This document shows, piece after piece, positions 24,817 through 39,828 of a DNA stretch of 64,000 nucleotides (position 1 is its first letter; each line of letters starts with the position of its first letter). This DNA is from Anagrus nilaparvatae (taxonomy: Eukaryota > Arthropoda > Insecta > Hymenoptera > Mymaridae). The notes beneath the pieces are model-generated. The model made no database searches. It was given only the letters and a program-made list of their open reading frames with translations, and was not told the DNA's origin. A program made the position numbers and the translations under genes. Location: positions 27,776,001 through 27,840,000 of the forward strand of contig JAKSXM010000014.1 of the NCBI GenBank assembly GCA_022575985.1, given 5' to 3'.

Positions 24817-26848
24817 CAGTCCAAAAGGCCTGAGAAATAAAAAAACATAATATAAAAAATTTAAATAGGTATCAAAATTATTGTATTTTTATAAACGTTG
24901 GATCCACTTGCATGAAACCATTTAAATAGGTTAAAATTTTTATAAAACAAGTTTACTTATAATGAAAAAATATGTAAAATAGAGAAAAACCTTAACAAAT
25001 ACAGTCCAAAAGGCCTGAGAAATAAAAAAACAAGATATAAAAATTTAAATAGGTATCAGAAATATTGTATTTTTAGAATCTTTGGATCTACTTGCATGAA
25101 ACCATTTGAATTGGTTAAAATTTTTATAAACCAAATTTACTAATAATAAGAGAATATTTTACGTATTGGAAAACTAAAACAAATACGGCCCTTCAGGCCA
25201 GCGTAATTAAAAAACAAGATATAAATAAATTAAATAAGTATAAAAATTATTGTATATTTAGAAAAGGTGGATCCACTTTCATGAAACCATTTGAATAGGT
25301 TAAAATTTTTATAAAACAAGTTTACTTATAATGAAAAAATATGTAAAATAGAGAAAAACCTTAACAAATACAGTCCAAAAGGCCTGAGAAATAAAAAAAC
25401 AAGATATAAAAAATTTAATTAGGTATCAAAAATATTGTATTTTTAGAATCATTGGATCTACTTGCTTGAAACCATTTGAATTGTTTAAAATTTTTATAAA
25501 CCAAGTTTACTTATAATGAAAAAATATGTAAAATAGAGAAAAACCTTAACAAATACAGTCCAAAAGGCCTGAGAAATAAAAAAACAAGATATAAAAATTT
25601 AAATAGGTATCAAAAATATTGTATTTTTAGAATCTTTGGATCTACTTTCATGAAACCATTTGAATTGGTTAAAATTTTTATAAACCAAATTTACTTATAA
25701 TAAGAGAATATTCTACGTAGAGGAAAACTAAAACAAATACGGCCCTTCAGGCCAGCGTAATTAAAAAACAAGATATAAATAAATTAAATAAGTATTAAAA
25801 TTATTGTATATTTAGAAAAGGTGGATCCACTTTCATGAAACCATTTGAATAGGTTAAAATTTTTATAAAACAAGTTTACTTATAATGAAAAAATATGTAA
25901 AATAGAGAAAAACCTTAACAAATACAGTCCAAAAAGCCTGAGAAATAAAAAAACAATATATAAAAATTTAAATAGGTATCAAAAATATTGTATTTTTAGA
26001 ATCTTTGGATCTACTTGCATGAAACCATTTGAATTGGTTAAAATTTTTATAAACCTAGTTTACTAATAATAAGAGAATATTCTACGTAGAGGAAAACTAA
26101 AACAAATACGGCCCTTCAGGCCAGCGTAATTAAAAAACAAGATATAAATAAATTAAATAAGTATTAAAATTATTGTATATTTAGAAAAGGTGGATCCACT
26201 TTCATAAAACCATTTGAATAGGTTAAAATTCTTATAAACCAAGTTTACTTATAATAGAAAAATATGTAAAATAGAGAAAAACTTAAACAAATACAGTCCA
26301 AAAGGCCTGAGAAATAAAAAAACATTATATAAAAAATTTAAATAGGTATCAAAATTATTGTATTTTTATAAACGTTGGATCCACTTGCATGAAACCATTT
26401 GAATAGGTTAAAATTTTTATAAAACAAGTTTACTTATAATAAAAAAATATGTAAAATAGAGAAAAACCTAAACAAATACAGTCAAAAAGGCCTGAGAAAT
26501 AAAAAAACAAGATATAAAAAATTTAATTAGGTATCAAAATTATTGTATTTTTATAAACGTTGGATCTACTTGCATGAAACCATTTGAATTGGTTAAAATT
26601 TTTATAAACCAACTTTACTAATAATAAGAGAATATTTTACGTAGAGGAAAACTAAAACAAATACGGCCCTTCAGGCCAGCGTAATTAAAAAACAAGATAT
26701 AAATAAATTAAATAAGTATAAAAATTATTGTATATTTAGAAAAGGTGGATCCACTTTCATAAAACCATTTGAATAGGTTAAAATTTTTATAAAACAAGTT
26801 TACTTATAATGAAAAAATATGTAAAATAGAGAAAAACTTGAACAAATA

Positions 26849-28326
26849 CAGTCCAAAAGGCCTGAGAAATAAAAAAACATAATATAAAAAATTTAAATAG
26901 GTATCAAAATTATTGTATTTTTATAAACGTTGGATCCACTTGCATGAAACCATTTAAATAGGTTAAAATTTTTATAAAACAAGTTTACTTATAATGAAAA
27001 AATATGTAAAATAGAGAAAAACCTTAACAAATACAGTCCAAAAAGCCTGAGAAATAAAAAAACAAGATATAAAAATTTAAATAGGTATCAAAAATATTGT
27101 ATTTTTAGAATCTTTGGATCTACTTGCATGAAACCATTTGAATTGGTTAAAATTTTTATAAACCAAGTTTACTAATAATAAGAGAATATTCTACGTAGAG
27201 GAAAACTAAAACAAATACGGCCCTTCAGGCCAGCGTAATTAAAAAACAAGATATAAATAAATTAAAAAAGTATTAAAATTATTGTATATTTAGAAAAGGT
27301 GGATCCACTTTCATAAAACCATTTGAATAGGTTAAAATTCTTATAAACCAAGTTTACTTATAATAGAAAAATATGTAAAATAGAGAAAAACTTAAACAAA
27401 TACAGTCTAAAAGGCCTGAGAAATAAAAAAACATTATATAAAAAATTTAAATAGGTATCAAAATTATTGTATTTTTATAAACGTTGGATCCACTTGCATG
27501 AAACCATTTAAATAGGTTAAAATTTTTATAAAACAAGTTTACTTATAATGAAAAAATATGTAAAATAGAGAAAAACTTGAACAAATACAGTCCAAAAGGC
27601 CTGAGAAATAAAAAAACATAATATAAAAAATTTAAATAGGTATCAAAATTATTGTATTTTTATAAACGTTGGATCCACTTGCATGAAACCATTTAAATAG
27701 GTTAAAATTTTTATAAAACAAGTTTACTTATAATGAAAAAATATGTAAAATAGAGAAAAACCTTAACAAATACAGTCCAAAAAGCCTGAGAAATAAAAAA
27801 ACAAGATATAAAAATTTAAATAGGTATCAAAAATATTGTATTTTTAGAATCTTTGGATCTACTTGCATGAAACCATTTGAATTGGTTAAAATTTTTATAA
27901 ACCAAGTTTACTAATAATAAGAGAATATTCTACGTAGAGGAAAACTAAAACAAATACGGCCCTTCAGGCCAGCGTAATTAAAAAACAAGATATAAATAAA
28001 TTAAAAAAGTATTAAAATTATTGTATATTTAGAAAAGGTGGATCCACTTTTATAAAACCATTTGAATAGGTTAAAATTCTTATAAACCAAGTTTACTTAT
28101 AATAGAAAAATATGTAAAATAGAGAAAAACTTAAACAAATACAGTCTAAAAGGCCTGAGAAATAAAAAAACATTATATAAAAAATTTAAATAGGTATCAA
28201 AATTATTGTATTTTTATAAACGTTGGATCCACTTGCATGAAACCATTTAAATAGGTTAAAATTTTTATAAAACAAGTTTACTTATAATAAAAAAATATGT
28301 AAAATAGAGAAAAACCTAAACAAATA
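26849..28326 (+). repeat. Tandem pair of the 739-bp block inside HOR copy 2
   Basis: This is the 9807-bp-shifted counterpart of 17042-18519 and keeps the single-copy variant CTTTTATAAAACC in its second half. The 739-bp duplication therefore predates the 9807-bp one. Confidence 0.85.
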
Positions 28327-28881
28327 CAGTCAAAAAGGCCTGAGAAATAAAAAAACAAGATATAAAAAATTTAATTAGGTATCAAAATTATTGTATTTTT
28401 ATAAACGTTGGATCTACTTGCATGAAACCATTTGAATTGGTTAAAATTTTTATAAACCAACTTTACTAATAATAAGAGAATATTTTACGTAGAGGAAAAC
28501 TAAAACAAATACGGCCCTTCAGGCCAGCGTAATTAAAAAACAAGATATAAATAAATTAAATAAGTATAAAAATTATTGTATATTTAGAAAAGGTGGATCC
28601 ACTTTCATAAAACCATTTGAATAGGTTAAAATTTTTATAAAACAAGTTTACTTATAATGAAAAAATATGTAAAATAGAGAAAAACTTGAAAAAATACAGT
28701 CCAAAAGGCCTGAGAAATAAAAAAACATAATATAAAAAATTTAAATAGGTATCAAAAATATTGTATTTTTAGAATCTTTGGATCTACTTGCTTGAAACCA
28801 TTTGAATCGGTTAAAATTTTTATAAACCAAGTTTACTAATAATAAGAGAATATTCTATGTAGAGGAAAACTAAAACAAATA

Positions 28882-28922
28882 CGGCCCACCAGGCCAGTGA
28901 TAGAGAAAAACTTGAACAAATA
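28882..28922 (+). repeat. 41-bp relic B3 monomer, relic 7
   Basis: This is the 9807-bp duplicate of relic 2. Confidence 0.93.
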
Positions 28923-29292
28923 CAGTCCAAAAGGCCTGAGAAATAAAAAAACATAATATAAAAAATTTAAATAGGTATCAAAATTATTGTATTTTTATAA
29001 ACGTTGGATCCACTTGCATGAAACCATTTAAATAGGTTAAAATTTTTATAAAACAAGTTTACTTATAATGAAAAAATATGTAAAATAGAGAAAAACCTTA
29101 ACAAATACAGTCCAAAAGGCCTGAGAAATAAAAAAACATAATATAAAAAATTTAAATAGGTATCAAAAATATTGTATTTTTAGAATCTTTGGATCTACTT
29201 GCTTGAAACCATTTGAATCGGTTAAAATTTTTATAAACCAAGTTTACTAATAATAAGAGAATATTCTATGTAGAGGAAAACTAAAACAAATA

Positions 29293-29333
29293 CGGCCCAC
29301 CAGGCCAGTGATAGAGAAAAACTTGAACAAATA
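29293..29333 (+). repeat. 41-bp relic B3 monomer, relic 8
   Basis: This is the 9807-bp duplicate of relic 3. Confidence 0.93.
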
Positions 29334-30993
29334 CAGTCCAAAAGGCCTGAGAAATAAAAAAACATAATATAAAAAATTTAAATAGGTATCAAAATTATTG
29401 TATTTTTATAAACGTTGGATCCACTTGCATGAAACCATTTAAATAGGTTAAAATTTTTATAAAACAAGTTTACTTATAATGAAAAAATATGTAAAATAGA
29501 GAAAAACCTTAACAAATACAGTCCAAAAGGCCTGAGAAATAAAAAAACAAGATATAAAAATTTAAATAGGTATCAAAAATATTGTATTTTTAGAATCTTT
29601 GGATCTACTTGCATGAAACCATTTGAATTGGTTAAAATTTTTATAAACCAAATTTACTTATAATAAGAGAATATTCTACGTAGAGGAAAACTAAAACAAA
29701 TACGGCCCTTCAGGCCAGCGTAATTAAAAAACAAGATATAAATAAATTAAATAAGTATTAAAATTATTGTATATTTAGAAAAGGTGGATCCACTTTCATG
29801 AAACCATTTGAATAGGTTAAAATTTTTATAAAACAAGTTTACTTATAATGAAAAAATATGTAAAATAGAGAAAAACCTTAACAAATACAGTCCAAAAAGC
29901 CTGAGAAATAAAAAAACAATATATAAAAATTTAAATAGGTATCAAAAATATTGTATTTTTAGAATCTTTGGATCTACTTGCATGACACCATTTGAATAGG
30001 TTAAAATTTTTATAAAACAAGTTTACTTATAATGAAAAAATATGTAAAATAGAGAAAAACCTAAACAAATACAGTCAAAAAGGCCTGAGAAATAAAAAAA
30101 CAAGATATAAAAATTTAAATAGGTATCAGAAATATTGTATTTTTAGAATCATTGGATCTACTTGCTTGAAACCATTTGAATTGTTTAAAATTTTTATAAA
30201 CCAAGTTTACTTATAATGAAAAAATATGTAAAATAGAGAAAAACCTTAACAAATACAGTCCAAAAGGCCTGAGAAATAAAAAAACAAGATATAAAAATTT
30301 AAATAGGTATCAAAAATATTGTATTTTTAGAATCTTTGGATCTACTTGCATGAAACCATTTGAATTGGTTAAAATTTTTATAAACCAAGTTTACTAATAA
30401 TAAGAGAATATTCTACGTAGAGGAAAACTAAAACAAATACGGCCCTTCAGGCCAGCGTAATTAAAAAACAAGATATAAATAAATTAAAAAAGTATTAAAA
30501 TTATTGTATATTTAGAAAAGGTGGATCCACTTTCATGAAACCATTTGAATAGGTTAAAATTTTTATAAAACAAGTTTACTTATAATGAAAAAATATGTAA
30601 AATAGAGAAAAACCTTAACAAATACAGTCCAAAAGGCCTGAGAAATAAAAAAACAAGATATAAAAATATAAAAAGGTATCAAAAATATTGTATTTTTATA
30701 ATCTTTGGATCTACTTGCTTGAAACCATTTGAATTGGTTAAAATTTTTATAAACCAAGTTTACTAATAATAAGAGAATATTCTATGTAGAGGAAAACTAA
30801 AACAAATACGGCCCACCAGGCCAGTGTAATTAAAAAACAAGATATAAATAAATTAAATAAGTATTAAAATTATTGTATATTTAGAAAAGGTGGATCCACT
30901 TTCATGAAACCATTTGAATTGGTTAAAATTCTTATAAACCAAGTTTACTTATAATAGAAAAATATGTAAAATAGCGAAAAACTTAAACAAATA

Positions 30994-31178
30994 CAGTCCA
31001 AAAGGCCTGAGAAATAAAAAAACATAATATAAAAAATTTAAATAGGTATCAAAATTTTTGTATTCTTATAAACGTTGGATCTACTTGCATAAAACCATTT
31101 GAATTGGTTAAAATTTTTATAAACCAATTTTACTAATAATGAGAGAATATTCTACGTAGAGAAAAACTTAAACAAATA
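30994..31178 (+). repeat. Fused A monomer, copy 2
   Basis: This is the 9807-bp duplicate of copy 1, with the same linked TAGCG variant. Confidence 0.87.
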
Positions 31179-32285
31179 CGGCCATTCAGGCCAGCGTAAT
31201 TAAAAAACAAGATATAAATAAATTAAATAAGTATTAAAATTATTGTATATTTAGAAAAGGTGGATCCACTTTCACGAAACCATTTGAATAGGTTAAAATT
31301 TTTATAAAAAAAGTTTACTTATAATGAAAAAATATGTAAAATAGAGAAAAACCTTAACAAATACAGTCCAAAAGGCCTGAGAAATAAAAAAACAAGATAT
31401 AAAAATTTAAATAGGTATCAAAAATATTGTATTTTTAGAATCTTTGGATCTACTTGCATGAAACCATTTGAATTGGTTAAAATTTTTATAAACCAACTTT
31501 ACTAATAATAAGAGAATATTTTACGTAGAGGAAAACTAAAACAAATACGGCCCTTCAGGCCAGCGTAATTAAAAAACAAGATATAAATAAATTAAAAAAG
31601 TATTAAAATTATTGTATATTTAGAAAAGGTGGATCCACTTTCATAAAACCATTTGAATAGGTTAAAATTTTTATAAAACAAGTTTACTTATAATGAAAAA
31701 ATATGTAAAATAGAGAAAAACCTTAACAAATACAGTCCAAAAGGCCTGAGAAATAAAAAAACAAGATATAAAAATATAAAAAGGTATCAAAAATATTGTA
31801 TTTTTAGAATCTTTGGATCTACTTGCTTGAAACCATTTGAATTGGTTAAAATTTTTATAAACCAAGTTTACTAATAATAAGAGAATATTCTATGTAGAGG
31901 AAAACTAAAACAAATACGGCCCTTCAGGCCAAAGTAATTAAAAAACAAGATATAAATAAATTAAATAAGTATAAAAATTATTGTATATTTAGAAAAGGTG
32001 GATCCACTTTCATAAAACCATTTGAATAGGTTAAAATTTTTATAAAACAAGTTTACTTATAATGAAAAAATATGTAAAATAGAGAAAAACCTTAACAAAT
32101 ACAGTCCAAAAGGCCTGAGAAATAAAAAAACAAGATATAAAAATATAAAAAGGTATCAAAAATATTGTATTTTTAGAATCTTTGGATCTACTTGCTTGAA
32201 ACCATTTGAATCGGTTAAAATTTTTATAAACCAAGTTTACTAATAATAAGAGAATATTCTATGTAGAGGAAAACTAAAACAAATA

Positions 32286-32326
32286 CGGCCCACCAGGCCA
32301 GTGATAGAGAAAAACTTGAACAAATA
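32286..32326 (+). repeat. 41-bp relic B3 monomer, relic 9
   Basis: This is the 9807-bp duplicate of relic 4 and the start of the relic-bounded ladder. Confidence 0.93.
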
Positions 32327-33802
32327 CAGTCCAAAAGGCCTGAGAAATAAAAAAACATAATATAAAAAATTTAAATAGGTATCAAAATTATTGTATTTTT
32401 ATAAACGTTGGATCCACTTGCATGAAACCATTTAAATAGGTTAAAATTTTTATAAAACAAGTTTACTTATAATGAAAAAATATGTAAAATAGAGAAAAAC
32501 CTTAACAAATACAGTCCAAAAGGCCTGAGAAATAAAAAAACAAGATATAAAAATTTAAATAGGTATCAGAAATATTGTATTTTTAGAATCATTGGATCTA
32601 CTTGCTTGAAACCATTTGAATTGTTTAAAATTTTTATAAACCAAGTTTACTTATAATGAAAAAATATGTAAAATAGAGAAAAACCTTAACAAATACAGTC
32701 CAAAAGGCCTGAGAAATAAAAAAACAAGATATAAAAATTTAAATAGGTATCAAAAATATTGTATTTTTAGAATCTTTGGATCTACTTGCATGAAACCATT
32801 TGAATTGGTTAAAATTTTTATAAACCAAATTTACTTATAATAAGAGAATATTCTACGTAGAGGAAAACTAAAACAAATACGGCCCTTCAGGCCAGCGTAA
32901 TTAAAAAACAAGATATAAATAAATTAAATAAGTATTAAAATTATTGTATATTTAGAAAAAGTGGATCCACTTTCATTAAACCATTTGAATAGGTTAAAAT
33001 TTTTATAAAACAAGTTTACTTATAATGAAAAAATATGTAAAATAGAGAAAAACCTTAACAAATACAGTCCAAAAAGCCTGAGAAATAAAAAAACAATATA
33101 TAAAAATTTAAATAGGTATCAAAAATATTGTATTTTTAGAATCTTTGGATCTACTTGCATGAAACCATTTGAATTGGTTAAAATTTTTATAAACCAAGTT
33201 TACTAATAATAAGAGAATATTCTACGTAGAGGAAAACTAAAACAAATACGGCCCTTCAGGCCAGCGTAATTAAAAAACAAGATATAAATAAATTAAAAAA
33301 GTATTAAAATTATTGTATATTTAGAAAAGGTGGATCCACTTTCATGAAACCATTTGAATAGGTTAAAATTTTTATAAAACAAGTTTACTTATAATGAAAA
33401 AATATGTAAAATAGAGAAAAACCTTAACAAATACAGTCCAAAAGGCCTGAGAAATAAAAAAACAAGATATAAAAATATAAAAAGGTATCAAAAATATTGT
33501 ATTTTTAGAATCTTTGGATCTACTTGCTTGAAACCATTTGAATTGGTTAAAATTTTTATAAACCAAGTTTACTAATAATAAGAGAATATTCTATGTAGAG
33601 GAAAACTAAAACAAATACGGCCCACCAGGCCAGTGTAATTAAAAAACAAGATATAAATAAATTAAATAAGTATTAAAATTATTGTATATTTAGAAAAGGT
33701 GGATCCACTTTCATGAAACCATTTGAATTGGTTAAAATTCTTATAAACCAAGTTTACTTATAATAGAAAAATATGTAAAATAGCGAAAAACTTAAACAAA
33801 TA

Positions 33803-33987
33803 CAGTCCAAAAGGCCTGAGAAATAAAAAAACATAATATAAAAAATTTAAATAGGTATCAAAATTTTTGTATTCTTATAAACGTTGGATCTACTTGCATA
33901 AAACCATTTGAATTGGTTAAAATTTTTATAAACCAATTTTACTAATAATGAGAGAATATTCTACGTAGAGAAAAACTTAAACAAATA
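33803..33987 (+). repeat. Fused A monomer, copy 3
   Basis: Same hybrid structure, lying between B3 and B2 in the 2440-bp ladder unit. Confidence 0.87.
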
Positions 33988-34725
33988 CGGCCATTCAGGC
34001 CAGCGTAATTAAAAAACAAGATATAAATAAATTAAATAAGTATTAAAATTATTGTATATTTAGAAAAGTTGGATCCACTTTCACGAAACCATTTGAATAG
34101 GTTAAAATTTTTATAAAACAAGTTTACTTATAATGAAAAAATATGTAAAATAGAGAAAAACCTTAACAAATACAGTCCAAAAGGCCTGAGAAATAAAAAA
34201 ACAAGATATAAAAATTTAAATAGGTATCAAAAATATTGTATTTTTAGAATCTTTCTATCTACTTGCATGAAACCATTTGAATTGGTTAAAATTTTTATAA
34301 ACCAACTTTACTAATAATAAGAGAATATTTTACGTAGAGGAAAACTAAAACAAATACGGCCCTTCAGGCCAGCGTAATTAAAAAACAAGATATAAATAAA
34401 TTAAATAAGTATAAAAATTATTGTATATTTAGAAAAGGTGGATCCACTTTCATAAAACCATTTGAATAGGTTAAAATTTTTATAAAACAAGTTTACTTAT
34501 AATGAAAAAATATGTAAAATAGAGAAAAACCTTAACAAATACAGTCCAAAAGGCCTGAGAAATAAAAAAACAAGATATAAAAATATAAAAAGGTATCAAA
34601 AATATTGTATTTTTAGAATCTTTGGATCTACTTGCTTGAAACCATTTGAATCGGTTAAAATTTTTATAAACCAAGTTTACTAATAATAAGAGAATATTCT
34701 ATGTAGAGGAAAACTAAAACAAATA

Positions 34726-34766
34726 CGGCCCACCAGGCCAGTGATAGAGAAAAACTTGAACAAATA
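34726..34766 (+). repeat. 41-bp relic B3 monomer, relic 10
   Basis: It closes a 2440-bp unit with 13 full monomers and opens a 1702-bp one. Confidence 0.93.
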
Positions 34767-35873
34767 CAGTCCAAAAGGCCTGAGAAATAAAAAAACATAA
34801 TATAAAAAATTTAAATAGGTATCAAAATTATTGTATTTTTATAAACGTTGGATCCACTTGCATGAAACCATTTAAATAGGTTAAAATTTTTATAAAACAA
34901 GTTTACTTATAATGAAAAAATATGTAAAATAGAGAAAAACCTTAACAAATACAGTCCAAAAGGCCTGAGAAATAAAAAAACAAGATATAAAAATTTAAAT
35001 AGGTATCAGAAATATTGTATTTTTAGAATCATTGGATCTACTTGCTTGAAACCATTTGAATTGTTTAAAATTTTTATAAACCAAGTTTACTTATAATGAA
35101 AAAATATGTAAAATAGAGAAAAACCTTAACAAATACAGTCCAAAAGGCCTGAGAAATAAAAAAACAAGATATAAAAATTTAAATAGGTATCAAAAATATT
35201 GTATTTTTAGAATCTTTGGATCTACTTGCATGAAACCATTTGAATTGGTTAAAATTTTTATAAACCAAATTTACTTATAATAAGAGAATATTCTACGTAG
35301 AGGAAAACTAAAACAAATACGGCCCTTCAGGCCAGCGTAATTAAAAAACAAGATATAAATAAATTAAAAAAGTATTAAAATTATTGTATATTTAGAAAAG
35401 GTGGATCCACTTTCATGAAACCATTTGAATAGGTTAAAATTTTTATAAAACAAGTTTACTTATAATGAAAAAATATGTAAAATAGAGAAAAACCTTAACA
35501 AATACAGTCCAAAAGGCCTGAGAAATAAAAAAACAAGATATAAAAATATAAAAAGGTATCAAAAATATTGTATTTTTAGAATCTTTGGATCTACTTGCTT
35601 GAAACCATTTGAATTGGTTAAAATTTTTATAAACCAAGTTTACTAATAATAAGAGAATATTCTATGTAGAGGAAAACTAAAACAAATACGGCCCACCAGG
35701 CCAGTGTAATTAAAAAACAAGATATAAATAAATTAAATAAGTATTAAAATTATTGTATATTTAGAAAAGGTGGATCCACTTTCATGAAACCATTTGAATT
35801 GGTTAAAATTCTTATAAACCAAGTTTACTTATAATAGAAAAATATGTAAAATAGCGAAAAACTTAAACAAATA

Positions 35874-36058
35874 CAGTCCAAAAGGCCTGAGAAATAAAAA
35901 AACATAATATAAAAAATTTAAATAGGTATCAAAATTTTTGTATTCTTATAAACGTTGGATCTACTTGCATAAAACCATTTGAATTGGTTAAAATTTTTAT
36001 AAACCAATTTTACTAATAATGAGAGAATATTCTACGTAGAGAAAAACTTAAACAAATA
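35874..36058 (+). repeat. Fused A monomer, copy 4
   Basis: Same hybrid structure, in the 1702-bp ladder unit. It is absent from the 963-bp unit. Confidence 0.87.
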
Positions 36059-36427
36059 CGGCCATTCAGGCCAGCGTAATTAAAAAACAAGATATAAATA
36101 AATTAAATAAGTATTAAAATTATTGTATATTTAGAAAAGGTGGATCCACTTTCACGAAACCATTTGAATAGGTTAAAATTTTTATAAAACAAGTTTACTT
36201 ATAATGAAAAAATATGTAAAATAGAGAAAAACCTTAACAAATACAGTCCAAAAGGCCTGAGAAATAAAAAAACAAGATATAAAAATATAAAAAGGTATCA
36301 AAAATATTGTATTTTTAGAATCTTTGGATCTACTTGCTTGAAACCATTTGAATCGGTTAAAATTTTTATAAACCAAGTTTACTAATAATAAGAGAATATT
36401 CTATGTAGAGGAAAACTAAAACAAATA

Positions 36428-36468
36428 CGGCCCACCAGGCCAGTGATAGAGAAAAACTTGAACAAATA
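36428..36468 (+). repeat. 41-bp relic B3 monomer, relic 11
   Basis: It closes the 1702-bp unit (9 full monomers) and opens a 963-bp one. Confidence 0.93.
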
Positions 36469-37390
36469 CAGTCCAAAAGGCCTGAGAAATAAAAAAACAT
36501 AATATAAAAAATTTAAATAGGTATCAAAATTATTGTATTTTTATAAACGTTGGATCCACTTGCATGAAACCATTTAAATAGGTTAAAATTTTTATAAAAC
36601 AAGTTTACTTATAATGAAAAAATATGTAAAATAGAGAAAAACCTTAACAAATACAGTCCAAAAGGCCTGAGAAATAAAAAAACAAGATATAAAAATTTAA
36701 ATAGGTATCAGAAATATTGTATTTTTAGAATCATTGGATCTACTTGCTTGAAACCATTTGAATTGTTTAAAATTTTTATAAACCAAGTTTACTTATAATG
36801 AAAAAATATGTAAAATAGAGAAAAACCTTAACAAATACAGTCCAAAAGGCCTGAGAAATAAAAAAACAAGATATAAAAATTTAAATAGGTATCAAAAATA
36901 TTGTATTTTTAGAATCTTTGGATCTACTTGCATGAAACCATTTGAATTGGTTAAAATTTTTATAAACCAAATTTACTTATAATAAGAGAATATTCTACGT
37001 AGAGGAAAACTAAAACAAATACGGCCCTTCAGGCCAGCGTAATTAAAAAACAAGATATAAATAAATTAAATAAGTATAAAAATTATTGTATATTTAGAAA
37101 AGGTGGATCCACTTTCATAAAACCATTTGAATAGGTTAAAATTTTTATAAAACAAGTTTACTTATAATGAAAAAATATGTAAAATAGAGAAAAACCTTAA
37201 CAAATACAGTCCAAAAGGCCTGAGAAATAAAAAAACAAGATATAAAAATATAAAAAGGTATCAAAAATATTGAATTTTTAGAATCTTTGGATCTACTTGC
37301 TTGAAACCATTTGAATCGGTTAAAATTTTTATAAACCAAGTTTACTAATAATAAGAGAATATTCTATGTAGAGGAAAACTAAAACAAATA

Positions 37391-37431
37391 CGGCCCACCA
37401 GGCCAGTGATAGAGAAAAACTTGAACAAATA
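37391..37431 (+). repeat. 41-bp relic B3 monomer, relic 12
   Basis: It closes the 963-bp unit (5 full monomers) and opens a 2438-bp one. Confidence 0.93.
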
Positions 37432-39828
37432 CAGTCCAAAAGGCCTGAGAAATAAAAAAACATAATATAAAAAATTTAAATAGGTATCAAAATTATTGTA
37501 TTTTTATAAACGTTGGATCCACTTGCATGAAACCATTTAAATAGGTTAAAATTTTTATAAAACAAGTTTACTTATAATGAAAAAATATGTAAAATAGAGA
37601 AAAACCTTAACAAATACAGTCCAAAAGGCCTGAGAAATAAAAAAACAAGATATAAAAATTTAAATAGGTATCAGAAATATTGTATTTTTAGAATCATTGG
37701 ATCTACTTGCTTGAAACCATTTGAATTGTTTAAAATTTTTATAAACCAAGTTTACTTATAATGAAAAAATATGTAAAATAGAGAAAAACCTTAACAAATA
37801 CAGTCCAAAAGGCCTGAGAAATAAAAAAACAAGATATAAAAATTTAAATAGGTATCAAAAATATTGTATTTTTAGAATCTTTGGATCTACTTGCATGAAA
37901 CCATTTGAATTGGTTAAAATTTTTATAAACCAAATTTACTTATAATAAGAGAATATTCTACGTAGAGGAAAACTAAAACAAATACGGCCCTTCAGGCCAG
38001 CGTAATTAAAAAACAAGATATAAATAAATTAAATAAGTATTAAAATTATTGTATATTTAGAAAAGGTGGATCCACTTTCATGAAACCATTTGAATAGGTT
38101 AAAATTTTTATAAAACAAGTTTACTTATAATGAAAAAATATGTAAAATAGAGAAAAACCTTAACAAATACAGTCCAAAAAGCCTGAGAAATAAAAAAACA
38201 ATATATAAAAATTTAAATAGGTATCAAAAATATTGTATTTTTAGAATCTTTGGATCTACTTGCATGAAACCATTTGAATAGGTTAAAATTTTTATAAAAC
38301 AAGTTTACTTATAATGAAAAAATATGTAAAATAGAGAAAAACCTAAACAAATACAGTCAAAAAGGCCTGAGAAATAAAAAAACAAGATATAAAAATTTAA
38401 ATAGGTATCAGAAATATTGTATTTTTAGAATCATTGGATCTACTTGCTTGAAACCATTTGAATTGTTTAAAATTTTTATAAACCAAGTTTACTTATAATG
38501 AAAAAATATGTAAAATAGAGAAAAACCTTAACAAATACAGTCCAAAAGGCCTGAGAAATAAAAAAACAAGATATAAAAATTTAAATAGGTATCAAAAATA
38601 TTGTATTTTTAGAATCTTTGGATCTACTTGCATGAAACCATTTGAATTGGTTAAAATTTTTATAAACCAAATTTACTTATAATAAGAGAATATTCTACGT
38701 AGAGGAAAACTAAAACAAATACGGCCCTTCAGGCCAGCGTAATTAAAAAACAAGATATAAATAAATTAAATAAGTATTAAAATTATTGTATATTTAGAAA
38801 AGGTGGATCCACTTTCATGAAACCATTTGAATAGGTTAAAATTTTTATAAAACAAGTTTACTTATAATGAAAAAATATGTAAAATAGAGAAAAACCTTAA
38901 CAAATACAGTCCAAAAAGCCTGAGAAATAAAAAAACAATATATAAAAATTTAAATAGGTATCAAAAATATTGTATTTTTAGAATCTTTGGATCTACTTGC
39001 ATGAAACCATTTGAATTGGTTAAAATTTTTATAAACCAAGTTTACTAATAATAAGAGAATATTCTACGTAGAGGAAAACTAAAACAAATACGGCCCTTCA
39101 GGCCAGCGTAATTAAAAAACAAGATATAAATAAATTAAAAAAGTATTAAAATTATTGTATATTTAGAAAAGGTGGATCCACTTTCATGAAACCATTTGAA
39201 TAGGTTAAAATTTTTATAAAACAAGTTTACTTATAATGAAAAAATATGTAAAATAGAGAAAAACCTTAACAAATACAGTCCAAAAGGCCTGAGAAATAAA
39301 AAAACAAGATATAAAAATATAAAAAGGTATCAAAAATATTGTATTTTTAGAATCTTTGGATCTACTTGCTTGAAACCATTTGAATTGGTTAAAATTTTTA
39401 TAAACCAAGTTTACTAATAATAAGAGAATATTCTATGTAGAGGAAAACTAAAACAAATACGGCCCACCAGGCCAGTGTAATTAAAAAACAAGATATAAAT
39501 AAATTAAATAAGTATAAAAATTATTGTATATTTAGAAAAGGTGGATCCACTTTCATAAAACCATTTGAATAGGTTAAAATTTTTATAAAACAAGTTTACT
39601 TATAATGAAAAAATATGTAAAATAGAGAAAAACCTTAACAAATACAGTCCAAAAGGCCTGAGAAATAAAAAAACAAGATATAAAAATATAAAAAGGTATC
39701 AAAAATATTGTATTTTTAGAATCTTTGGATCTACTTGCTTGAAACCATTTGAATCGGTTAAAATTTTTATAAACCAAGTTTACTAATAATAAGAGAATAT
39801 TCTATGTAGAGGAAAACTAAAACAAATA

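Larger units (their letters stand above)
23062..32621 (+). repeat. 9807-bp higher-order repeat, copy 2 (nearly complete)
   Basis: I noticed no difference from 13255-22814. The 5' junction lies in the shared box of an A2 monomer. The 3' end lies in the box of an A3 monomer near 32621: copy 1 switches there to GAATCGGTT and the B-leading tail, while this copy continues as ordinary A3. Such identity means a very recent duplication, or an assembly duplication. Confidence 0.92.
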
